NCBI RefSeq assembly: GCF_009177095.1
Contig: NZ_AP021861.1
Location: forward strand, 3,640,501-3,704,500
From: Lacipirellula parvula
GTDB lineage: Bacteria; Planctomycetota; Planctomycetia; Pirellulales; Lacipirellulaceae
Direction of reading: 5' to 3'
Length of the DNA: 64,000 bases
A program made the translations under genes and the position numbers. Positions 8,309 to 16,118 of this stretch are shown piece after piece; position 1 is the stretch's first letter, and the number at the start of each line of letters is the position of its first letter. Under the pieces are notes generated by a model, which was not told the DNA's origin, did not search any database, and saw only the letters and a list, made by a program, of their open reading frames with translations.

Positions 8309-8362
8309 TTGAAACCGCTCCGGCGGCTCGTTGAGCCGCGGCTGCCTATTCGCACAGCGCAT

Positions 8363-8405
8363 AAAAATCCGGCGGCCGAACTTCGCGAGAAAGCTCGGCC
8401 GCCGG
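8363..8405 (-). terminator. Intrinsic terminator of the porin gene
   Basis: On the minus strand CCGGCGGCCGA and TCGGCCGCCGG form an 11-bp stem at 8369-8405, followed by ATTTTTA. It lies about 90 bases after the stop of the porin gene. Confidence 0.8.
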
Positions 8406-8495
8406 TCGAGGGGGTTTCGAGTTGTCGCTTTAGCTACGCGGGGCGGCGTCTGTTTGGCACCGCTCCGGCGGGTTGTTGCCTCGCGGCTGCGCGGG

Positions 8496-9842
8496 CTAGT
8501 AGGTCAGGATGGCGTCGATCGCGACCGCGGTTTGGTCGAGGTCGGTGCCGGGCGACCAGTCGTGACGAACTTCCGGACGGAAGACCAGGTTCGAGAGAGC
8601 CTGGATGTTCACGCCGCCGGTCACTTCGTTGAACGACGTGCCGTCCTTCTTCCACCATTCGCAACGACCACCGACCTTCAACGTGTCGGTGAGCGTGTAG
8701 AACATGTACTGGTTGAGGCCGATCGTGTCGATCTGGCTCACCCCAGGGTTGTCGGTGCGGAGCAAGTCGCTCTGGCCGACGTACTGGAGGTTGTCGGTCA
8801 GGTCAGCGACGAGCACCATGCTGTGCGAGTAGCTGTTCTTCGAACCGCCGTCGATCCAGCCGAAGTTGCCGTACGTGTTGAGGTACGTGAAGGTCACGTT
8901 CTCGCTGAGCTCGGTGGCGAAACCGCCGATCCAGTTGCTGCCCGAGTTGTTGTTCGTGAAGCCGGTGTCCCAGCCCGCCGTCCAACCGCCGTACAGCGTC
9001 AGGCCTTCAAAGCCTGAGTAGGTCGACAGGGCGCCGGTGTGGGTAAACGGCTCGCTGTTGAACATCGTGTACGAGTGCGTGTGGAAGAAGTTGCCGGTGG
9101 CCGGAATCACTTCAAACCCAAGCGGGGTGAAGAAGTGACCAACCTTCGTCGACAGGTCGCCGTTGGCCACTTCCATGTAGGCTTGGGGGATAGCCCAGCC
9201 GTAATAGCCGTGGTCGAGCGAGGCGTCGTAGAAGCCGTTGTTGCGGATGCCGGCGCCGGGGTTACCGAACGCTTGCGACTTCTGCGCGTCCGTACCATAA
9301 AGGACGTCGATGCGACCGCCGAAGTCGCGGCCGGCCGAGCCGTCGGCGACCTTGCCGATGTAGAACCATTGCTGGGCAAGGTTCGCATGGTCCGGGATGT
9401 CGTCGAACGACAGCAAGTCGTCGAAGTTCTGCGACAGCGGGATGTTCTTGTTGTAGTAGGCGATGTTCGTCCAGCCGCCGATCTCGATCGACGAGCATTC
9501 AGGATCGATGCCCACCAGGTCCGCCAGCGAAAGCCCTTCAATCGGGCCGGCTAGCGCACAGCCGCTGAACAGGCCGCCAGCTTCGCAACCCGAACCGCAG
9601 GCGACGTCGTCGCTGCAGTTCGGATCAGCACATGGGTCGCTGCACGCCGGATCGCCGCACGCGAGCGCCGCCGTTGAACTGGCCGCTTGCACCGGCGTCG
9701 ACGTTAGGTACTGATCGCCTTGTTGGTAGTACGCATCACTCTTGAATGCCACCGGCTCGACGTACCGCGTCGTTTCCGCGAGCGCGAAAGGGCTGTAAGT
9801 GATCGACGCAACCGTGAACAACGCAAACGTGCGTTTCCGCAT
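8496..9842 (-). CDS. Outer-membrane beta-barrel porin (BBP2-like family)
   Basis: A 448-residue exported protein. The first 22 residues (RKRTFALFTVASITYSPFALA) form a signal peptide. Residues about 58-90 are a Cys/Asp-rich segment with CGDPACSDPCADP and CSDDVACGSGC. The rest alternates Gly, Tyr, Trp and Asn as in a barrel, with FFTPLGFEVIPATGN and a C-terminal FRPEVRHDW strand ending AILTY, typical of the large planctomycete putative porin family. It should sit in the outer membrane and pass small solutes. It is a single-gene unit with its own downstream terminator at 8363-8405. Confidence 0.82.
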   Translation of the reverse strand: MRKRTFALFTVASITYSPFALAETTRYVEPVAFKSDAYYQQGDQYLTSTPVQAASSTAALACGDPACSDPCADPNCSDDVACGSGCEAGGLFSGCALAGPIEGLSLADLVGIDPECSSIEIGGWTNIAYYNKNIPLSQNFDDLLSFDDIPDHANLAQQWFYIGKVADGSAGRDFGGRIDVLYGTDAQKSQAFGNPGAGIRNNGFYDASLDHGYYGWAIPQAYMEVANGDLSTKVGHFFTPLGFEVIPATGNFFHTHSYTMFNSEPFTHTGALSTYSGFEGLTLYGGWTAGWDTGFTNNNSGSNWIGGFATELSENVTFTYLNTYGNFGWIDGGSKNSYSHSMVLVADLTDNLQYVGQSDLLRTDNPGVSQIDTIGLNQYMFYTLTDTLKVGGRCEWWKKDGTSFNEVTGGVNIQALSNLVFRPEVRHDWSPGTDLDQTAVAIDAILTY

Positions 9843-10183
9843 GGCGGGACTCCAAGCTGGGAGTATCAGTCGGGCGGGGGGCGGCGGAGGTGGGACGTCG
9901 GATGCCGCTGACTGAAACTATCGACCGTAAAAGTTGGCGTGGAGAAGCCGAAACGGTCGCGCCGTTCGAAAGTCCTTGAGCGTCCCGCGAAACCTTGCGG
10001 GATGTATCGAGCGTAGGTTGCCTGGCACTGATAGCACGGCGACATGGATCCTGTGAGTAACTTGTGGGAGGCGTCTCCGACGCCGATTCCGCTCGCCACT
10101 CCGAGCCTGCTACACCTACAACGCCGCTTCGGGGTCGGAGACCCCTCCCACACCAAACGCCTTATCGCGAAACGCCAGCATGA
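9843..10183. other. Spacer between porin and ftsY with an inverted repeat
   Basis: About 340 bases with no gene. It holds the repeat at 10064-10151 and, nearer the porin start, its presumed promoter region, where I see no strong sigma70 match. Confidence 0.5.
10064..10151. repeat. Inverted repeat, GTGGGAGGCGTCTCCGACGCC type
   Basis: Arms GTGGGAGGCGTCTCCGA and TCGGAGACCCCTCCCAC bracket a middle of about 50 bases. It lies just downstream of the ftsY stop and could end or protect that transcript. Confidence 0.6.
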
Positions 10184-11116
10184 TCACGCTGCCGGGGGGG
10201 CAACGTCGGCGAACAGGGCGTCGACGAACTCGTCCGGCTGAAAGAGAGCCAAATCCTCGGCTTTTTCGCCGACACCGATGTACTTCACCGGCAGCCCCAC
10301 TTGCTGGCGGATCGCCACGACAACGCCGCCTTTGGCCGTGCCGTCGAGCTTTGCGAGCACGATGCCGGTGCAGTCTACCGATTGGGTAAAATTCGCGGCT
10401 TGGCTGACGCCGTTCTGGCCGGTCGTCGCGTCGAGCACCAATAGCACCTCTTGCGGCGCCGTGGGAACGAGCTTGCGGATCGACGCTTGGATCTTCGTTA
10501 GCTCCGCCATGAGGTTCTTCTGCGTCTGCAGCCGGCCGGCCGTATCGATGATGCAAACGTCGATGCCTTGCGCCACGCTTTGCTCGACCGCTCGATAGGC
10601 GACCGCCGCCGGGTGCGAGCCCGGCTCCCCCTTGACGATCTCGGCGCCCAATCGTTGCGACCAAATGGTCAGTTGTTCGACGGCCGCCGCACGAAACGTA
10701 TCGCCGGCGCCAAGCATGACGCTCTTGCCTTGCGACTTGAACATCGCCGCCAGCTTTGCGATCGACGTCGTCTTGCCGGCGCCATTCACGCCGCACACCA
10801 TAATGATCGTCGGCCCGCTCTCGGCGAAGCGAATCGGCGAAGCATCCTGAGCGAGCAATTCCCGCAGTTTCGTCTTCCAGGTCGCGACGATATCGACCAA
10901 GTGGACGACGCGGCCGCGGAAGTTCTTCGCCACCTCGGCGACGATCTCCTCGGCCGACGCGTAGCCCATGTCGGTGCGAATGAGGATCGCCCGCATTTCG
11001 TCGAGAAACTCCTCGTCGATCAGCCGGCCTTCGCTCTTGAACAGATCGCGAACGTCGGTGAGGAGGATGCTCTTGGTCTTCGAGAGACCGAGTTTGAATT
11101 TATCGAACAGGCCCAT
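10184..11116 (-). CDS. ftsY: Signal recognition particle receptor FtsY
   Basis: A 310-residue SRP-GTPase with only a short N-terminal extension. The N domain occupies residues about 1-95. The G domain shows G1 GVNGAGKTTSIAKL, G2 DTFRAAAVEQL, G3 DTAGR, G4 as TTGQNG/AKLDGTAKGG, and the C-terminal YIGVGEKAEDLALFQPDEFVDALF. It docks ribosome-SRP complexes at the membrane for co-translational insertion. The acidic A domain of E. coli FtsY is missing, as in many bacteria, with a membrane-binding helix (GLFDKFKLGLSKTK) at the start instead. Confidence 0.96.
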   Translation of the reverse strand: MGLFDKFKLGLSKTKSILLTDVRDLFKSEGRLIDEEFLDEMRAILIRTDMGYASAEEIVAEVAKNFRGRVVHLVDIVATWKTKLRELLAQDASPIRFAESGPTIIMVCGVNGAGKTTSIAKLAAMFKSQGKSVMLGAGDTFRAAAVEQLTIWSQRLGAEIVKGEPGSHPAAVAYRAVEQSVAQGIDVCIIDTAGRLQTQKNLMAELTKIQASIRKLVPTAPQEVLLVLDATTGQNGVSQAANFTQSVDCTGIVLAKLDGTAKGGVVVAIRQQVGLPVKYIGVGEKAEDLALFQPDEFVDALFADVAPPAA

Positions 11117-11288
11117 AGGGTAGCGGAGCGATTGGTGGCTGATGATTGGTAGCCGCCGGTCGACGACCGGCCGGAGCGAACTAAAACGCCCGCTTCTGGT
11201 TGCGAACCGTCCATTCTAGGGGGTGAACGATAGGTGCGGAATGCGGTCGGTTACCGAGACTTGTTTTCGGCGGGAAATGCGGAAGTTG

Positions 11289-11415
11289 ACCGCGAATCAC
11301 GCGAATTGTCGCGAATGGGGCGTGGGGCAGCGAGGTCAGGCAGTGTTCACTGCGCACCGCCGACTGCCCCTGCCTCCTTATTTCCTATTCTCGCAAACTC
11401 GCGTGATTCGCGGTT
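11289..11415. repeat. Inverted repeat, ACCGCGAATCACGCGA type
   Basis: Arm at 11289-11304 and its reverse complement TCGCGTGATTCGCGGT at 11400-11415, each with an adjoining TCGCGAAT/ATTCTCGCA extension, around about 75 bases of unrelated sequence. Confidence 0.6.
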
Positions 11416-11516
11416 GGCCTTCTTGCGATCCGTGAGGGAACTGGTTGAAGCAAGTCGGACAGGCGCCCCAGGCGTTCAATTGTCGCTTTGTGCGTCGTGT
11501 TGCCTCGCTGTCGCTT

Positions 11517-11690
11517 TGTGTCGCGTTTCGCATTCTTGGCGACACAAAGCGGAATGTGTTGTCAGGATTGAAGTTGCGTTGTCGCCTCCAAGTGCCATCG
11601 ATATCGCGATCGAATTGTGTCGCGTTTCGCGTTTTAGGCGACATTAATCGGAAGTTGCTGTCGGGATTGGAGTTGTGTTGTCGCATTGCG
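11517..11690. repeat. Two tandem 99-base units, each with a hairpin
   Basis: Units start at 11517 and 11616. Both begin TGTGTCGCGTTTCGC, reach GGCGACA about 20 bases later, and continue with TCGGAA/GCGGAA and GGATTG.AGTTG. In the first unit TTGTGTCGC pairs with GCGACACAA. Confidence 0.65.
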
Positions 11691-12129
11691 TGCCACTGGC
11701 GTGTTGCCAGTGGGGAGCAAGACGGGTTGTGCTTGAGAATTGGGCCACCGGTTGCCTTGACCTCCAGGCTGCTTGCGAGCCGTTCTGCTGACATGCCGTA
11801 GCGGCGCGTCACACTGGCGACATGCCAGTGGCACCTACAAACTGGTGCGCGGCGCAGTTTGTAATCGTATGCTCTACCGTAGCGGATGGAGCGGCCGGCT
11901 CCTAGCTGGCAGTTTCGGCCACCCCGCGAGCGAGACAAGACATTTGCTATGGATAGCACGTCGTTGCGTAACATCGATATGCCGTCGATTGGCGACATCG
12001 GTCGAGCGTTCGCATGCGCGTGCCGTGTGGCCATGAGGTTGGCACCCGTCGTACAACTCGCATGCGACCTTGATTGAGCACGCATGGGCGGTGGGACGGT
12101 CTATCTGAATTTGCAATGAGTGGGCGCAC

Positions 12130-12420
12130 ATGTTTGGCTGGCTCAGAAAGCGTCGTGAACTACCGCCAACCGACGAGCCGAAGACGCTCGTTTTTCTCAA
12201 CCCGCTCGCAATGCTTCTTGCGGGGCGAGAAAGCCAAAAGGGTTCGCCGCTGACTGAACAAGAGGTTCTTGAAGTTCGCGACAGCGCTCAGTGCATCGTG
12301 ATGACGGCATCGCAAGCCGAGAAGTTCTATGCGTCACTCGATTCTCAAGTTCCCATTCCAAGGCTGAACCCGGAGAATCTTTGGCAGGAGTGGCAAGAGC
12401 TTCGTTCACATATGCGCTAG
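12130..12420 (+). CDS. Small unknown soluble protein
   Basis: 96 residues, not recognised. It opens MFGWLRKRRELPP, a short amphipathic basic helix that might touch the membrane, then has a helical middle (LTEQEVLEVRDSAQCIVMTASQAEKFY) and ends WQEWQELRSHMR. Base use looks coding, and it is surrounded by repeat elements on both sides. No neighbour shares its transcript. Function unknown. Confidence 0.55.
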   Translation: MFGWLRKRRELPPTDEPKTLVFLNPLAMLLAGRESQKGSPLTEQEVLEVRDSAQCIVMTASQAEKFYASLDSQVPIPRLNPENLWQEWQELRSHMR

Positions 12421-12430
12421 GGGCGGGCGG

Positions 12431-12523
12431 CGGGTGGCATGTCGTTGCGGAGCATCGACATGCTAGGGCGACGATTGACGGCGACTAAGGGTTCAGCATG
12501 CTCATGCCTTGGGGGCAAAGCAT
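12431..12523. repeat. GGGTGGCATG repeat family, copy 1
   Basis: About 93 bases: CGGGTGGCATGTCGTTGCG, then a hairpin AGCATCGACATGCT, a GACGATTGACGGCGA middle and GGGTTCAGCATGCTCATGCC. Related copies at 14071-14164 and 14451-14545; the right half alone at 13216-13253. Confidence 0.65.
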
Positions 12524-12553
12524 AGCGTCCAGCGGGATCGTGTTTGATGGCCT

Positions 12554-12600
12554 GCCTCTTGCGGCTGCGCCGCCCGGGTAGGCTTACGCCAACCCGGGCG
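12554..12600. repeat. GCCTCTTGCGGCTGCGCC repeat, copy 1
   Basis: GCCTCTTGCGGCTGCGCC followed by GCCCGGGTAGGCTTACGCC and AACCCGGGC; the CCCGGGT arms pair. Related copies at 14559-14610 and as a facing pair at 31748-31890. Confidence 0.65.
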
Positions 12601-12625
12601 ACCCCGCTTTTGGTATAGTGCGGCG

Positions 12626-13129
12626 ATGAAACTGCCGCGATTTCGATTGATGGCTCTGTTTATCGCCGTGGGGGCGGCGGCATTGCCGCTCGGGTGGCTG
12701 CAGGCTCGTCGGTTGAATCTCAAGCATCAACTCGTTGCATTCGAAGGCGAGGGATGCAAGGTCTCTTACCAGGACAATGGGCTGTGGATTACGGCGCCGC
12801 AGGTGGAAGTGGCGATGGGGCGCGATCAGGCCGGCGGCATGCGGATTGGATCGCAGAGCGTTTCGCCGGCTGAGGCGGGCGAGCGTCTCACCGCACTCCA
12901 TAATCAATTGCGGCTGCTGGTCGTGGCGGACAAAACGATTCGGATCATAACCACCGACGAGCGGACTGGCCAAAAGTCCGATACGACAACTTATATCGGC
13001 AAGGGCGACGGGCCTACGCGGATTTGGTTTAACGAGAAAGCTTCCTCTTCGCCCACGGGACGGCAACGGCGCGCTCAACGGAAGAAGACGGGGGCATCGC
13101 AGGCCCCAAGTTCTTCAGAGAAGAACTGA
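12626..13129 (+). CDS. Unknown protein with N-terminal membrane anchor
   Basis: 167 residues. Starts MKLPRFRLMALFIAVGAAALPLG: a basic cap and one helix, the usual opening of many uncharacterised planctomycete proteins, anchoring the rest outside the cytoplasm. The soluble part (VSYQDNGLWITAPQVEVAMG ... IRIITTDERTGQKSDTTTYIG) looks like beta strands and the C-terminus is low-complexity basic (GRQRRAQRKKTGAS). No known domain. Flanked by repeats, apparently its own transcript. Confidence 0.6.
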   Translation: MKLPRFRLMALFIAVGAAALPLGWLQARRLNLKHQLVAFEGEGCKVSYQDNGLWITAPQVEVAMGRDQAGGMRIGSQSVSPAEAGERLTALHNQLRLLVVADKTIRIITTDERTGQKSDTTTYIGKGDGPTRIWFNEKASSSPTGRQRRAQRKKTGASQAPSSSEKN

Positions 13130-13215
13130 GACGGCGTTGCGGCACTGAGTTCAAGCCGTTTGACGCAACTCTTGCAGAACTGAGGATGCGTGGGGCTGAT
13201 ATCGTCATCCACACA

Positions 13216-13253
13216 GGGTTCGGCATGCTCATGCCTAAGGGGCAAGAGCATGG
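13216..13253. repeat. Right half of the GGGTGGCATG repeat family
   Basis: Contains GGCATGCTCATGCC followed by GGGGCAAGAGCATGG, as in the right ends of the copies at 14071 and 14451. The left half is missing. A neighbouring GGGTAGCCCGGGTTGGCTACCC-like hairpin follows at about 13281-13304. Confidence 0.55.
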
Positions 13254-13353
13254 CACCCAATGACATGCCTATTGGGTTAGCGGGTAGCCCGGGTTGGCTA
13301 CCCGCTAACGCGATAGATTCGCTGAAGCCCTTTGAGGCGCAGGGGCGAGGCAT

Positions 13354-13866
13354 TCAGGGGGCGTCCAGCGACTCTAGCGCCTGGACGAGGCCGTCTTCGC
13401 TCACCTCATTGAGTTCGATCCCTTGCTGCTTCGCTAACGCCTGATATCGCAATACCACCAGCTGATAATCTGCGCGGCGCTCGACGTTGCGTTGCATCTC
13501 TTCCACTTCGTAGCCCCCTCTTTGCTGCAAAGCCTTCGCCGACTTCACGGCGTTCTCGGCGGCCATTTGGGCCAGCTGAGCATCTTCGTACGACTGTTTA
13601 AAATCTCCGTCGAGCCATGCCAGCCGCGATTCGGCTGAAAAGTACGGGCCGGCGCACTCCAGCACGGTCATCTGCGTGACTCTGCCTTGCTGCTTGAGCG
13701 ACAACGATTTTTCCAGAATTGCCTTCTGTTCGTCGCGGAGTTCAGTCAGCACGCGCTTTGACGAAGCCGCGTCGACTTCGATCGATGCGTCGCCCCAAGG
13801 GTCGGCAGCCATCGCGGCGACGCTCGTTGACAGAATGCACAGTACGCAAACCGTTCGAAGCAACAT
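13354..13866 (-). CDS. Unknown secreted helical protein
   Basis: 170 residues with a signal peptide (LLRTVCVLCILSTSVAAMA, cut before ADPWGDAS). The mature part is strongly helical and charged (KRVLTELRDEQKAILEKSLSL, LAQMAAENAVKSAKALQQRG, MQRNVERRADYQLVVLRYQALAKQ), consistent with a periplasmic coiled-coil protein. One Cys (LECAG). No family recognised, and no operon partner. Confidence 0.6.
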   Translation of the reverse strand: MLLRTVCVLCILSTSVAAMAADPWGDASIEVDAASSKRVLTELRDEQKAILEKSLSLKQQGRVTQMTVLECAGPYFSAESRLAWLDGDFKQSYEDAQLAQMAAENAVKSAKALQQRGGYEVEEMQRNVERRADYQLVVLRYQALAKQQGIELNEVSEDGLVQALESLDAP

Positions 13867-14180
13867 CCACCGCCCCCTTGTCGCTTAATGACCGTTATCG
13901 TTGACGCAGCTCTGCACTGCATCCTCCAATAGGCGGGATTGTACTCCCGGCGAGTCGAGGCGCCATCGATGCGGCCACTGCAGCACGGAAATAGCTCTAT
14001 CCTTTCGGAATTGGAATCAACGAGTCGCCGACAACCAGGAAATCAGGACACACAATCATTTTGAGGGGGGCGGGTGGCATGTTGTTGCGTAGCACCGACA
14101 TGCTGGGGTTAGTCCTGTCGTCGATCAGGGTTTGCATTCTCATGCCTTGGGGGTAAGAGCATGGCAATCGGAAGAACGCA
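13867..14180. other. Spacer with a repeat copy
   Basis: No gene seen. It holds the second copy of the GGGTGGCATG repeat (14071-14164) just before the convergent end of the zinc-ribbon gene. Confidence 0.5.
14071..14164. repeat. GGGTGGCATG repeat family, copy 2
   Basis: CGGGTGGCATGTTGTTGCGTAGCACCGACATGCT start, TCGTCGATCAGGGTTT middle and CTCATGCCTTGGGGG...AGCATGG end. Same plan as the copies at 12431 and 14451. Confidence 0.65.
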
Positions 14181-14408
14181 TCAGTTCGCCGCGTTCAGCC
14201 CGTTGCGCTCGGCGACTTCGGCGGGGTCGACGGTGAAATCGAGCGTGCCGCAATCCATGCAGAGCCTCGACTCGACTTTGACGCTTCCCACGCCCAAGAA
14301 ATTGAGCAGGCCGGGAACTTGCGGCAGGAAGTGCAATTGCCCAGCAGTCTGCAGCGAACCGGCTTGGAAGTTCGTACCATGACAGCGGAGGCATGAGGTG
14401 TTGCTCAT
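14181..14408 (-). CDS. Small zinc-ribbon protein
   Basis: 75 residues with two Cys pairs, CLRC at residue about 6 and CMDC at about 50, enough for one zinc ribbon; a hydrophobic LHFLPQVPGLLNFLGVG stretch lies between them. It ends DFTVDPAEVAERNGLNAAN. Similar short proteins with a nucleic-acid-type zinc ribbon are widespread and unassigned. Stand-alone gene between repeats. Confidence 0.65.
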   Translation of the reverse strand: MSNTSCLRCHGTNFQAGSLQTAGQLHFLPQVPGLLNFLGVGSVKVESRLCMDCGTLDFTVDPAEVAERNGLNAAN

Positions 14409-14450
14409 GCGTTGGATTTTAATGGCCGACTGGGCGGACTGCTACGCGGC

Positions 14451-14545
14451 TGGGTGGCATGTCGTTGCGAAGCATCAGCATACTGTGACGGCGATTGACC
14501 TCGACCGAGGGTTCAGCATGCTCCTGCCTGAGGGGCAAGAGCATG
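14451..14545. repeat. GGGTGGCATG repeat family, copy 3
   Basis: TGGGTGGCATGTCGTTGCG start, GACGGCGATTGACC middle and GGGTTCAGCATGCTCCTGCC end, directly followed by the GCCTCTTGCGGC repeat at 14559, the same order as at 12431-12600. Confidence 0.65.
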
Positions 14546-14558
14546 ACGCCCGATGCGA

Positions 14559-14610
14559 GCCTCTTGCGGCTGCGCCGCCCGGGTAGGCTGGACGCCAACC
14601 CGGGCTACCC
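14559..14610. repeat. GCCTCTTGCGGCTGCGCC repeat, copy 2
   Basis: GCCTCTTGCGGCTGCGCC, then GCCCGGGTAGGCTGG and GCCAACCCGGGCTACCC; arms GGGTAG/CTACCC and CCCGGGT/ACCCGGG pair. Confidence 0.65.
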
Positions 14611-14701
14611 ATTTGGTCGTGGGATGGGATGATTGGGGCTGCCTGCCGTGAGTTGCCGGCGTGCGCTTTCGCCTGATTTCTGCCTCGTGATTCTTGCTGC
14701 A

Positions 14702-15298
14702 ATGGCATCGCCTGCTGAATCGCCGGATGGGGAAGAACGGTCGCAGCCGGCTACGGGGCCGAGCGAGCCGCAGATTCTGCATTTTGGGCTGCGGCAGTGG
14801 TTTTACTTTATCTCGGGCGTGGCGATCCTTTGCGCGCTGCTCGCTCGGTTGGAGACAGTCGGGGCGCTGCTCGTGCTGAGCATCGTTGGCCTGGTGGCGG
14901 CTCATGTTGTGGGGACGTTTCTGGGGACGCGGCTGCGGGATACTTCGGCGGAAGTGGCTCGGTGGAAGGCTCGGCCGGGGTCGCCCGACGTCGATACGCC
15001 GGTGGCCTTGCGGCAGCCGGTTTCGCTCAGCGAATTGCAGTTGCCCGAGACGACGACACTGGCGGGGCAGGGGAGAGGCGTGTGGAGAACGCGATTGGCG
15101 GTCGCGATTGGGGCGCTAGTCGGTCTAGTGTGCGGAGCAGCGGCGATTGGGCGGTTCGCGGGGCCCGATGTGACGGCGGCGGGCGTGGCGCTGGGGGCGG
15201 TGAGCTGTGGCGTGATCGGGGCGTGGATGGCGCTGCTGGCCAGCAACTTTTGGGCCATTGCGCGCGAGGCGTGGCGGCATGCTCGGCGAGATGACTAG
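14702..15298 (+). CDS. Unknown four-helix membrane protein
   Basis: 198 residues from the ATG at 14702; an in-frame TTG at 14633 would add 23 residues with no better ribosome site. Two hydrophobic helices (FYFISGVAILCALLARL and VGALLVLSIVGLVAAHVVGTF) are followed by a soluble loop of about 60 residues and two or three further helices (LAVAIGALVGLVCGAAAIG, GVALGAVSCGVIGAWMALLASNFWAI). No transporter or enzyme motif is seen. Confidence 0.6.
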   Translation: MASPAESPDGEERSQPATGPSEPQILHFGLRQWFYFISGVAILCALLARLETVGALLVLSIVGLVAAHVVGTFLGTRLRDTSAEVARWKARPGSPDVDTPVALRQPVSLSELQLPETTTLAGQGRGVWRTRLAVAIGALVGLVCGAAAIGRFAGPDVTAAGVALGAVSCGVIGAWMALLASNFWAIAREAWRHARRDD

Positions 15299-15337
15299 GA
15301 AGTAGCAGCGGGATCGCTCAGTGAGTCTCCACATCTG

Positions 15338-15357
15338 CACTGGCAGGATGCCAGTGG
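15338..15357. repeat. CACTGGC/GCCAGTG short hairpin
   Basis: CACTGGCAGGATGCCAGTG. The same short hairpin type occurs at 11694-11712 and 11812-11830. Confidence 0.5.
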
Positions 15358-15396
15358 CGCCCCGCGAGAGAACGGCGCAACTCGCTATTGTCTACT

Positions 15397-15483
15397 TAGC
15401 CCCGGGCTTCGCCCGGGTGTTGCCGATCGCGCGACGATGCTTATCGGGATGGTTAGCGACCCCCGGGCGGAGCCCGGGGCTAG
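15397..15483. repeat. TAGCCCCGGGC long inverted repeat, copy 1
   Basis: Left arm TAGCCCCGGGCTTCGCCCGGG and right arm CCCGGGCGGAGCCCGGGGCTA enclose about 45 bases that include GCGCGACGATGC. Other copies at 21111-21196 and 54613-54703 share both arms and parts of the middle. Confidence 0.75.
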
Positions 15484-15517
15484 GATCAGGCGTCGATCGC
15501 TTCTCAATGCGTCGCGT

Positions 15518-15748
15518 CTAGCGGCCGCTCGCTTGCAGCAATCGCCGTAGTAGCACCGGTTCAACGCGGCCGCGGAAGCGAATCTTGCCGTCGATCTCGA
15601 CGACGGGGACGCAGGTGTTGAACTGCTCGCACAGTGCTGCGTCAGCGTCGACGTCGACCATTCGCGGCGTTAATCCGTGCGCTCTGACGAGCGCTTCGGC
15701 GTCTTCGCACAGGTGACATCCATTACGAGTATAGATCACGACATTCAT
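15518..15748 (-). CDS. Glutaredoxin-family thiol protein
   Basis: 76 residues with a glutaredoxin fold pattern: VVIYTRNGCHLCEDAEALV holds the CHLC active site (Cys10, Cys13), a cis-Pro follows in TCVPVVEIDGKIRFRG. It belongs to the short glutaredoxin-like group (DUF836-type) that reduces small disulfides or mixed thiols in the cytoplasm. Length is normal for this group. A third Cys pair member in LCEQFNTC is unusual but not diagnostic. Single gene, with convergent neighbours. Confidence 0.8.
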   Translation of the reverse strand: MNVVIYTRNGCHLCEDAEALVRAHGLTPRMVDVDADAALCEQFNTCVPVVEIDGKIRFRGRVEPVLLRRLLQASGR

Positions 15749-16118
15749 GCGGAGCGTCTCGCGGATGAATTCATTGCATTGATGGCGTCGCGCGCATGAG
15801 CGCTGCGGCGATGATGCGGTGCTCTTTTAGTGGACGAATGTTCACAAATCGCATGCCGTTTTCGGGGGGCCCAAATCCCCGCCAGCCCCCTCCTCGGGGG
15901 GGTGTCCCGGCACTCCCGAAGTCCCGGATTGGCAACGTCTTACAGCTTCTGTTTGCCGCCCGTTTTGCCCGCAGCCTACCATATAGGTGGCGACGGGAAG
16001 CTCGCCCCGACCGGTTTTTAGGCCTTTGGTCGGCTCGCCTTGAAGGGTGCTTTCAAGCCCCGCTCGCAGGATGCGTGACACGCAGCAAGTGTATGAATTC
16101 TTTAAGGTTAGGCTCGCT

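Larger units (their letters stand above)
7195..8362. other. Gene-free spacer with hairpin repeats
   Basis: More than 1.1 kb without a convincing gene. It holds a 24-base perfect palindrome (7335-7358), three related hairpins (7424-7486, 7586-7648, 7709-7766) and an inverted repeat at 8232-8308. Short open frames here follow hairpin arms and lack family features or ribosome sites. Confidence 0.6.
11117..12129. other. 1-kb gene-poor spacer rich in palindromic repeats
   Basis: No convincing gene. It holds an inverted repeat (11289-11415), a 99-base tandem pair of hairpins (11517-11690), and two short CACTGGC/GCCAGTG hairpins (11694-11712, 11812-11830). A long minus-strand frame across it encodes the tandem repeat and looks non-coding. 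Confidence 0.6.

Noticed and set aside
11378-12085. Minus-strand open frame of 235 codons
   Set aside because: It runs through a 99-base tandem repeat and palindromes and repeats a peptide of 33 residues because 99 is divisible by three. Composition is Arg/Asn/Ser-rich, with no domain or ribosome site.
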